Source: Stramonita haemastoma | Lineage: Eukaryota; Mollusca; Gastropoda; Neogastropoda; Muricidae | Assembly: GCA_030674155.1 (NCBI GenBank) | Contig: CM060324.1 | Coordinates: 52,480,405-52,495,855, forward strand | Reading direction: 5' to 3' | Length of the DNA: 15,451 nt | Part shown: positions 1 to 15,451 of the stretch, piece after piece | Layout: each line of letters starts with the position of its first letter | How positions within the stretch are numbered: the first letter of the stretch is position 1 | Made by a program: the position numbers and the translations under genes | Notes under the pieces: model-generated | The model's database searches: none | Seen by the model: the letters and a program-made list of their open reading frames with translations, nothing else | Told to the model about the DNA's origin: nothing

Positions 1-342
1 ACAAATAGACATATATAATGAAAACTAAGTGAGCATCAACATCAAAACGCAACGTCCTTGATTTAATTTTAGTTACCATTTCCCAGTTCTGTGCTTTAAA
101 AAGACAAACTACGGTTTTTCTTTTAGTAACAAACTAAATGCAGCAGCACACACATTTTTTTCTATGAGCCCCCTACCCCCCAAAAACAACAACAACAAAC
201 AAACATACAAACAAAACCCCCTCTGTTCACCATTCTAACCAATGGTATGGTCTGTACAGGTGGGCTGTGAAACATTCTTTAATTAAAGAGAAGTTTTCCA
301 CGCTTCATTGCTTGCTTTTTAAACATGTCTTACGTCACCGTC
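1..342. other. Non-coding flank, nothing recognised
   Basis: AT-rich sequence without a credible reading frame. It holds a short A-rich stretch with CAA/CAAA units around 181-222. I see no exon, RNA gene or clear mobile-element boundary. Confidence 0.5.
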
Positions 343-560
343 AGACAAAGGGGGCGAGATAGCTAAGTGGTCAAAGCGCTCACTTTCCCCCAGTCAAATT
401 AAGCAGCGTCGAGCGTGGTCACCAGTTGGATGGTCACCAGTTGTCTCTAGAGCCTACTAGAGTGCAGCAACTCCCTAGTCTTCTGAGACTGACGGGTGCC
501 TACACCTCGTGTATGCCATCACTTTTTCCAACATTAAAGTAGTCGCATTCCTACTTCAGG
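343..560 (+). mobile_element. tRNA-derived SINE fragment
   Basis: It begins with a tRNA-like A-box segment (gatagctaagtggtcaaagc at about 357-376). The following block, with cgtcgagcgtggtcaccagt near 407-426, reappears in diverged form at about 11818-11880 (cactcgatttccc then catcgagcgtggttaccaag). I therefore read both as copies of one SINE family. A good B box is not visible, so the copy is diverged or broken. The right boundary is approximate. Confidence 0.5.
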
Positions 561-1265
561 GTTAACATTAAACCCATTTACTGTGGTAAACAGCAAAGTC
601 TATATATTTTGTTCATAATTTACAAGATCAACAGATTATCGTGGCAGGTGTTTCTAATCTTACACAGCTCTGTTCTATAGACATTTTTTTTTTTTACATC
701 ATTTACAACATGAACATTATATCATCGTGACAATAATGACTCACCTTAACACAGTTCTATGCCTTCGGCACCTGGGTTTTATCATAGTTCTTGATTAAAC
801 CATTGACGCTGGGGGCAACAACAAAGTGAGAGCTGTATGATCAGAGGCTTTCCCACTCAGGATCCCACTTTACAGCTTAGTCTTTAGTGATCGACTATGA
901 TCTCTGACCAGAGGCTTGACTTGCACAGTCCATTGTTGCCTTTAGAGAAATCTCAATTGACTCTCCATATGCCCTCTTGCCGAGAGAGTGGGGGGTGCTG
1001 GGTAAGGTACCTCCACTATGATCAAATTTCTGCCCAATTTCCGAAACAGCAGCTTCCCCCTCTGCTTTTTGGGGGTCAAAGTCGGACACAAACACAAAAA
1101 AAAAACAAAAAAAAACACAGCTCTGTTTTACACAGCAGTTAGGCTGAAAATGTACAGCAACAAAAGATCCAAATTTATCCTCCGTAACTGCTGGTATTCC
1201 AAGTTACCCGTCCCTCCCTCCCCCTACTCTCCACCCCACCCTCTATTTATCCTTTGCCCTCTAAT
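561..1265. other. Intergenic, no gene seen
   Basis: No homology to a protein or RNA could be read on either strand. Short frames around 895-1320 are not conserved-looking and run into homopolymers. A poly-A/C mixture lies at about 1091-1117 and a T-rich run at 684-697. Confidence 0.5.
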
Positions 1266-1290
1266 CCCCCCCCCCCCCCCCCCCCCCCCC
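1266..1290. repeat. Poly-C run (25 C)
   Basis: Uninterrupted cytosines preceded by a C/T-rich stretch. The length is probably not reliable in a consensus sequence. Confidence 0.9.
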
Positions 1291-1450
1291 GTCCCTCTTC
1301 CCCGTCTCGTCATGCTGCTGTGACCACAGCATGGCACAGTGAGCAATCTGCTACAGCTACTCCTTCTCGTTAGTTATCCAAGCGCTTCTTAAGGTGTTGA
1401 GCCTTTGTGGTCATTTCAGCACAACAGAAATAAAATTCCTGAAAACCTAG

Positions 1451-1451
<1 letters not shown>

Positions 1452-1525
<74 letters not shown>
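1452..1525. repeat. (CT)n microsatellite
   Basis: About 37 uninterrupted CT units. Confidence 0.97.
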
Positions 1526-1529
<4 letters not shown>

Positions 1530-1639
1530 ATCAGTTAGGATGACGCGTTTTGTTGAATGTATCCCGTTTTCTTCTTTTAAAACATTGGTTGAACTGCTGT
1601 TGGTGGTGATGCTGGTATGTAGGGGTAAGGAGGGGGTTT

Positions 1640-1742
1640 CTTAGCTTTATTCCCTGATCAGGGCAAGGGCCGGATGAAAAAAAGTATGTAATGCCTACTC
1701 TGTAACCTTGAAAAATAAAGATTATTCATTCATTCATTCATT
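1640..1742 (+). mobile_element. Probable 3' tail of a non-LTR retrotransposon
   Basis: The sequence ends ttgaaaaataaag (a polyadenylation-like AATAAA context), then attattcattcattcattc. A 3' end followed by a short tandem tail (CATT units at 1727-1742) is typical of LINEs or LINE-dependent SINEs. No coding part is attached, so the clade is not assigned. A long (CT)n tract follows after 4 bases. Confidence 0.5.
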
Positions 1743-1743
1743 A

Positions 1744-1843
<100 letters not shown>

Positions 1844-1914
1844 GTTGCTGGGTTTGTTTGTTGGGTTGTTTGGGGTTGTTGTTTTTTTACCAGGTACATA
1901 GTGCCTAGTCCTCA

Positions 1915-2335
1915 CCTGTGCTTGTCATTTTGCATAAGGTCTGCCTGCTGGCCTCAACGGACACATTCCGACTTGGGGACAGCTATTTTCATTGTACAGG
2001 TTGCATGCTACGTATGTTTATATTTCCCCAACCCACCAAAACGATGACATGGATTACTGGATCTTTAACATGCATATTTGATTCTCTTGCATGTCTATCT
2101 ACACGAAGGGAAATAACACACTGGCAGGTCTGCACTTGAAGCTGACCTGGAAGATGATAAACAAAAATCCCCACCTTTAATTCACCAGACGCCAATGAGA
2201 TCTGAATCAAGTCTCTAAATCGGAAATCTCCGCTGGGACGTTAATTTAATCACAACAACGACAACGAGATTTGAACACCAAACGTCATGGACCCACGGGA
2301 TTGAAATCAAACGGTTTTAACCATTCGTCTATGGA
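1915..2335 (-). mobile_element. tRNA-derived SINE, minus strand
   Basis: On the minus strand the element starts near 2335 with a tRNA-like A box (cgaatggttaaaaccg). A B-box-like tggtgttcaaatctcg follows at about 2281-2266. A conserved-looking body comes next, containing aacgtcccagcggagattt, then cttcgtgtagatag and gttaaagatccagtaatcc. I recognise this body from SINEs that are abundant in mollusc genomes, but from memory, not from a search. A fragment of the same body lies at 6840-6930. The 3' boundary near 1915 is approximate. Confidence 0.65.
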
Positions 2336-2385
2336 TAGCCTTCGTCAAATCAACATCTATGATGCTGTGCTCCCTCCCCCCCTCC

Positions 2386-2505
2386 CCCCAAAAAACAAAA
2401 CAAAACAAAAAATAACACAACAACAAAGCAAACAAACAAACAAAAACAAAACAAAACAAACAAAAGAAACAAAAAACAACAACCAAACAAACAAAAAAAA
2501 ACTGA
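2386..2505. repeat. A-rich CAAA/CAAAA simple repeat
   Basis: Runs of AAAAC, CAAA and CAACAA units with no open coding pattern. It may be the decayed A-rich tail of a retroelement. Confidence 0.8.
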
Positions 2506-2667
2506 TGTGTTCTTTTGTGTTGTCTATTACTGTTTATGTCAATCCATGAAATGGTTATACTGAAAGGTTAGGCTGTCTTTGATTTTGCCACAACACAGGG
2601 ACAGTTTGATTTGAAAAAAAAAACCAAAAACCTAACGGTTTGTCATGTTCTTTTTTTCTCAATGGTT

Positions 2668-2673
<6 letters not shown>

Positions 2674-2710
<37 letters not shown>
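2674..2710. repeat. (CA)n microsatellite
   Basis: About 18 units. It abuts the 5' end of the LINE remnant that follows. Confidence 0.95.
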
Positions 2711-2713
<3 letters not shown>

Positions 2714-3237
2714 CTGTTACTTTTTGTTGGGTTCCCTAACACAGTGGAATCTATTTTAATGAAAAAGTAGACACCCTTGCAAAATACGGGGCGAGGAATA
2801 GAAAGGATTCATGTGAAATAGATGTTGCATTATCTTTGCATGAGGGATACAGCTTGCTGCAAAATGCTTGTTGGAAGCATTTCAGAAAGAAGATCAGTGA
2901 TTCTGGCTATCGGCTTTATGATAGCAGTACAAGTAATATGATAAATTTTCGAAATATCTTAACTTCTGATAAAGTCTGTGGTTGGTACAATCGCAGAAAT
3001 GTGTTATCCCTCATGTACAGATTTAAACTAAATGCCTTCAAGACGAAATACTCAAAGGATGTAAACTGTATTTGTGGTGATAAGATGACGAATAGTCATA
3101 TTCTTCTTTGTGGATATCTAAAACCACTTTTACCTTTTGTGCCTAATCTATCACTGGACCAGTTGTTGTCTGAACCATTGCGTTTGTTGGACATTGTATT
3201 AGCACTAATAAGAAGTCCGATAATTCAGTATTTATAG
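2710..3237 (+). pseudogene. LINE ORF2 C-terminal remnant (RNase H end, Zn-knuckle-like tail)
   Basis: Reading from 2710, translation gives TVTFCWVP, then a stop (TAA, 2737-2739), then HSGIYFNEKVDTLAKYGAR. This matches the end of LINE RNase H domains (consensus like WVPGHSGI..NE.AD.LAK.GA), with the stop exactly where the glycine codon should be. The frame then stays open to TAG at 3235-3237. Further on it contains RFKLNAFKTKY and a Cys/His cluster (CICGDKMTNSHILLCGYLKP) like the C-terminal zinc-knuckle-type motif of these ORF2 proteins. Reverse transcriptase and endonuclease are missing, so the fragment cannot be autonomous. The internal stop and truncation mark it as dead. It is not a host gene. 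Confidence 0.75.
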
Positions 3238-3384
3238 TTTGTTTAAAGTTAGCTTTATATTTTAAATTTATCTGGCATTGGTTTCAGCTATTGTTCAATT
3301 TTTCTTGTTCAGTTTTTTTTGTTTTTTTTGGTTTGTTTTTTTTGTGTCTAAAATCACTTAATGTGAATAGATGTTAAACTGAAG

Positions 3385-3385
<1 letters not shown>
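2710..3385 (+). mobile_element. 5'-truncated LINE (non-LTR retrotransposon) with RNase H
   Basis: The element consists of the last part of an ORF2-like reading frame (2710-3237) and a T-rich 3' untranslated region up to about 3385. There it runs into a long (CA)n tract. Everything 5' of the RNase H C-terminus is absent: a (CA)n tract lies directly upstream. This fits 5' truncation, but replacement by microsatellite expansion is possible. RNase H domains in ORF2 occur in I/Jockey-like groups of LINEs. I do not assign a clade. Confidence 0.75.
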
Positions 3386-3449
<64 letters not shown>

Positions 3450-3482
3450 CACACACACACACGCACGCACACACACACGTGT

Positions 3483-3554
<72 letters not shown>
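3385..3554. repeat. (CA)n microsatellite, interrupted
   Basis: A long CA tract with small interruptions (TACAC near 3448, CGCACGCAC near 3462, CGTGTACACG near 3478, an AAC near 3519). It begins at the 3' end of the LINE remnant. Confidence 0.97.
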
Positions 3555-3557
<3 letters not shown>

Positions 3558-3875
3558 CTTAAGGCATTATGCACCCATTTAATAAGCCTAACAATCAAAA
3601 ACTGTATGCCATCACAATCGGATTCAAACTGAAAAGAAAAAAAAAAAAAAAGACTGACCTTTGTGAATTTTCAGGAAAAAAAAAAGTGACCTAATAGTAG
3701 ACACATTCCACCCCAGTATCCCAGTTCGTTCCAGTCACTCCCACGGTAGGCAGGTGTCTGTCTAAAAAGTGACCCACCCGGTTTTAAGGTAAGGTCCAAG
3801 TCGTTTTCACGGTTTTGTCAACCGGACCCCAGATGATTTAGCCCATGTGTTCACGCAGTGGTAGGGGTCAGTGAG

Positions 3876-3878
<3 letters not shown>
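3555..3878. other. Non-coding spacer between microsatellites
   Basis: Two A-runs (near 3636 and 3676) and otherwise unique-looking sequence. No gene or RNA was recognised. Confidence 0.5.
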
Positions 3879-3953
<75 letters not shown>

Positions 3954-3954
3954 T

Positions 3955-3989
<35 letters not shown>
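3879..3989. repeat. (GT)n microsatellite
   Basis: About 55 GT units with two GTAT interruptions near 3946 and 3958. Confidence 0.97.
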
Positions 3990-3990
<1 letters not shown>

Positions 3991-4164
3991 TGAAAGTTGG
4001 CTGGAGATTATTTTCCCTTCTTGTCAACATCTTATGGTTTTATGTTGTTGTTTTTTTTAATCATTATTATTCATGATGTAATCCAAAATAAAGGCTGGAA
4101 CTGAATGTAAAAAAAAAAGTAACCTCCAGATAAAGAACTTTGCATTACCTAGCCTTGCATTACA

Positions 4165-4180
4165 TCTCTCTCTCTCTCTC

Positions 4181-4269
<89 letters not shown>
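4165..4269. repeat. (CT)n microsatellite with CCT slips
   Basis: CT units interrupted by several CCT steps at roughly 18-30 bp intervals. Confidence 0.97.
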
Positions 4270-4271
<2 letters not shown>

Positions 4272-4274
4272 CTT

Positions 4275-4353
4275 GATGGAAAAAAAAGGGAAATTTATTG
4301 CTTACTGAATGTACCGTCTGGAAATAAAATTTTGATTTGATTTGACTTGATTT

Positions 4354-4355
<2 letters not shown>
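4275..4355 (+). mobile_element. Probable LINE 3' tail with (TTGAT)n
   Basis: The sequence taccgtctggaaataaaatt precedes tandem pentamers (ttgatttgatttgacttgat, ending near 4355). A polyadenylation-like signal followed by a short tandem repeat tail is the usual form of a non-LTR element 3' end. Only the tail is recognisable. A (CT)n tract starts immediately after. Confidence 0.5.

Positions 4356-4356
<1 letters not shown>

Positions 4357-4443
<87 letters not shown>
4357..4443. repeat. (CT)n microsatellite
   Basis: About 43 units with one CTGT near 4432. It abuts the pentameric tail upstream. Confidence 0.97.
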
Positions 4444-4671
4444 CAGGGTGGTTAAACCTGACATGGACTGACCAGGTATAGTAGTAGGCCTAGCCTGGCT
4501 ATATAGGCCTAGGCCTGTAGGGATTCATCTCCAGCGGAGCGTGATCTTGGCTAAACAGCGTTGCCACACGTGTACAGGACAGGACTGACCAGCCAGCCAG
4601 CCAGTCCCAGTCCACACAGCTTGCTGTGTTGTGTGTGACCTCCGAACAACAAGGTACTACTAAGCTTGACC

Positions 4672-4675
<4 letters not shown>

Positions 4676-4758
<83 letters not shown>

Positions 4759-4759
4759 A
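4676..4759. repeat. (GA)n microsatellite
   Basis: GA units with two AGG slips. It is the only long purine-rich tract on the + strand of the window. Confidence 0.97.
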
Positions 4760-4814
4760 TGTGTAATAAAAGCCTCTTTCCTTGGAGGAAATCCGCCCAG
4801 TTTTATTTCTTCTT

Positions 4815-4816
<2 letters not shown>

Positions 4817-4847
<31 letters not shown>
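4817..4847. repeat. Poly-T run (31 T)
   Basis: Uninterrupted thymines. It could be the A-tail of a minus-strand retroelement, but no body could be identified next to it. Confidence 0.9.
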
Positions 4848-4851
<4 letters not shown>

Positions 4852-4934
4852 GTTGAACTATTCTGACAGCAATCGTCTGTCTCATACGCAAAAAAATGTG
4901 CTGCTGTTCTGCTGTTAAGTGTCTGACAATTCAG

Positions 4935-4994
4935 GGAAGGGCATTTCCCCCCCCATTCTTTTATTTCGAGGATAATGGAATAGGCACTCATGTG

Positions 4995-5026
<32 letters not shown>

Positions 5027-5093
5027 TCCTGTCCCCCGTGTGTAGGCCTATGCAGTTTTGTCAATTTTGTCATCTGTTCCAACCAGCACACAA
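4935..5093 (-). mobile_element. SINE 3' half, minus strand (family A)
   Basis: The reverse complement reads gagtaggccattgtgtgc, then ggaacagatgac, gacaaaactgcatagg, an A29 run (T-run at 4996-5024), gcacatgagtgc and tattccattatcctcg. The same order of blocks appears on the + strand at 5094-5307, 6043-6187 and 13875-14000. I call this family A. The copy joins head-to-head with the next one near 5093. Confidence 0.75.
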
Positions 5094-5307
5094 TGGCCTA
5101 CTCTTCCATGTGCGAACGCACGCAAAACATCTTGCGCACGTGTTAAAACCCGTTCCGCTTTGCGGAAAAGTAGGCCCTTGTGTGGTGGTGGGAATGGATG
5201 ACAAAATTGACAAAACTGCATAGACACAGGTACTGGGTGTAAAAAAAAAAAAAGCACACGAGTGCTTATGCCATTATCCTCAAAATAACAGAATAAAGTA
5301 AATAAAA
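5094..5307 (+). mobile_element. SINE body and 3' end, plus strand (family A)
   Basis: It starts within the core (catgtgcgaacgcacgcaaa), then has caaaacatcttgcgcacg, gttccgctttgcgg, gagtaggc-type and ggaatggatgac blocks. An A-run follows at about 5241-5253, then gcacacgagtgct and ttatgccattatcctc, and an AATAAA-like tail. The tRNA-like head is missing. It is a direct family member of 5850-6187. Confidence 0.75.
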
Positions 5308-5500
5308 GCGGAACAGGTTTAAGCGTGTGCGCAAGATGTTCTGCGTGCATTCGCATACGAGACCTCGGTTTATAGTCTCATCGAAGGACTGAGGGGGTTG
5401 GGGGGGGGGGGGGTGGAATCTGCACTTATGTTATCTCCAGGGGAAAATGTCCCAGTGAACAGGATTCGAACCCGGGTCAGCAGATTGTGACTTGAGCATG
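5308..5500 (-). mobile_element. SINE 5' half, minus strand (family A)
   Basis: On the minus strand it reads a tRNA-like B box (gacccgggttcgaatcctgt, about 5482-5463) and aacataagtgcagattccac. A G/C homopolymer at 5400-5413 follows, then gatgagactataaaccgagg and cgcagaacatcttgcgcaca. The body stops near 5308, where the previous plus-strand copy ends. It carries the head that the neighbouring copy lacks, so the three pieces form a nested or rearranged cluster. Confidence 0.75.
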
Positions 5501-5519
5501 GGTTGTTGTTGTGAAAGGC

Positions 5520-5665
5520 GGGGAGAGTAGGTCTTTTCATGCCAGTAGGAACGGATGACAATATTTCAAAAACGCACACACTCAGGTATCGTGCGGAATA
5601 CAGCTACCTAAATGGTGGGGAAGAAACGGGAATCATTGCTGAACCTCAGAGCTCAAGCCGAGGAG
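5520..5665 (+). mobile_element. SINE 3'-module fragments
   Basis: The first part (gagagtaggtcttttcatgc, then ggaacggatgacaatatttc) matches the middle of family A. The second part (acctaaatggtggggaagaa, then tgaacctcagagctc) matches 14265-14330 (actttaatggtgggcaaaaa, then ggaacctcagagctc). Both are therefore repeat modules, not unique sequence. Boundaries are approximate. Confidence 0.5.
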
Positions 5666-5849
5666 GAAAACAACAATAACAACAACAACAAAAACAAAAT
5701 CATGACAAATGCGCCTTCATGTTCCCCTGACAATCATCTAGGTCATGTAAAGCTGAAAACAAGCCAGTTTTGTAGTGAATGAATGAGCACAAAACAAGAC
5801 ATCTAGGCCCTATTTGTTTGTTTTCTTTCTAAAATAGTGTAATAGGCTA

Positions 5850-6187
5850 AACATGGTCAGAACATTGAGCCCGTAATTTGACGACCCGAGTTCGATTCCC
5901 CGTCGAGAGGATTTTCCCCTTGGAGTTAACATCAGTGCTGACTCCACTCTCCCCAAAAGTCTTTCGGATGAGACTGTAAACCGAGACCCCGTGTGCGAAC
6001 GCACGCAGAACATCTTGCGTACACGTTAAATCCTGTTCCGCTTTTCGTAAGAGTAGGCCATTGTGTGTCAGTGGGAACAGATAACAATTTTGACAAAACT
6101 ACATGCACATGGGGACTGGATGAAAAAAAGCACATGAGTGCTTATTCCATTATCCTCGATATATAAGAATAAAATAAACAAATAAAT
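5850..6187 (+). mobile_element. Near-complete SINE (family A), just upstream of XRCC3
   Basis: This is the most complete family A copy. A tRNA-like B box lies at about 5885-5900 (cccgagttcgattcccc). The core (tctttcggatgagactgtaa, then accgagaccccgtgtgc) lies at about 5959-5995. After it come cagaacatcttgcg, gttccgcttttcg, gagtaggccattgtgtgt, gacaaaactacatg, an A-run, gcacatgagtgctta and a tail of AATAAA/CAAATAAAT units. The core resembles the Nin-type SINE core domain described in molluscs and other invertebrates. That assignment is from memory. It ends about 190 bp before the XRCC3 start codon. Confidence 0.75.
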
Positions 6188-6375
6188 ATGTTTTTGATAA
6201 CTGCAGCTAAGGGACGGAACCACGGCTGCTTTGACAGATTAACTTCCCTTGATTACAAATGGCGCTAAAAGCCCAGAAGTTTGAAACTCTCTGTCGCTAG
6301 GCTACACAAGCCTAGGCCTACTACGCTATGTGAGTGTGGTTCATCGAAGCAGACCAAATCTTTCGACAGGATAAA
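6188..6375 (+). promoter_or_regulatory. Presumed XRCC3 promoter / 5' UTR region
   Basis: This is the only unique sequence between the upstream SINE and the XRCC3 start. No TATA box is evident. It contains a YY1-like core (aaatggcg, 6258-6265), a 13-codon upstream ORF (ATG 6259 to TAG 6300) and a minimal ATG-TGA start-stop at 6328-6333, in frame with the main ORF. The transcription start is unknown, so whether either upstream ORF is transcribed cannot be told. Confidence 0.4.
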
Positions 6376-15420
<9,045 letters not shown>

Positions 15421-15451
15421 AAACAAGAGGAATCAGCCCCCGAAGGGTTTT

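Noticed and set aside
5048..5356. Overlapping 77- and 102-codon frames with similar peptides on opposite strands
   Set aside because: The similarity is explained by inverted SINE copies. No protein is implied.

Overview
This is animal DNA, most likely from a mollusc (gastropod favoured). It has short exons with GT-AG introns, very long (CT)n, (CA)n and (GT)n tracts, and many tRNA-derived SINEs of a type I associate with mollusc genomes. The taxonomic call is inference from repeat style. No prokaryotic signal is present.

The only host gene I can support is XRCC3, the RAD51 paralogue, on the + strand. It fills the right-hand 60% of the window. Seven coding exons can be joined by reading protein homology across splice sites: 6376-6436, 8684-8821, 9647-9736, 10805-10925, 12309-12448, 13430-13645 and about 15156-15420. 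Together they give about 340 residues, close to the 346 of human XRCC3. They carry the N-terminal DLDVNPRIISAV motif, Walker A (GESGAGKS), the YICTEGAFPNKR segment, Walker B (LIMVDS) and recognisable pieces of the C-terminus. Exons 1, 2, 3 and 5 read cleanly. Exons 4 and 6 contain small frameshifts, and the last exon is badly corrupted. It lies at the very end of the window, where the sequence looks like poor-quality consensus.

Layout: 1-1900 is non-coding, with one SINE fragment, a C25 run, two (CT)n tracts and a probable LINE 3' tail. 1915-2335 is a minus-strand SINE. 2710-3385 is the 3' remnant of an RNase H-bearing LINE. 3385-4760 is mostly microsatellite. 4935-5665 is a pile-up of SINE pieces in alternating orientation. 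5850-6187 is a SINE ending about 190 bp upstream of the XRCC3 start codon. Intron 1 holds two complete SINEs, one with a perfect target-site duplication, and a 380-bp pyrimidine microsatellite. Intron 4 starts with an eight-copy 67/74-bp minisatellite that contains a 16-bp palindrome. Intron 5 is dominated by CT/GT repeats. Intron 6 holds three or four more retroelements, including a second SINE with a perfect target-site duplication.

I found no convincing undescribed functional system. The most useful observations are the broken reading of XRCC3 (sequence error versus pseudogene), the young directly repeated SINEs that flank exons 2-6, the palindromic minisatellite, and the repeated association of retroelement 3' ends with dinucleotide tracts.
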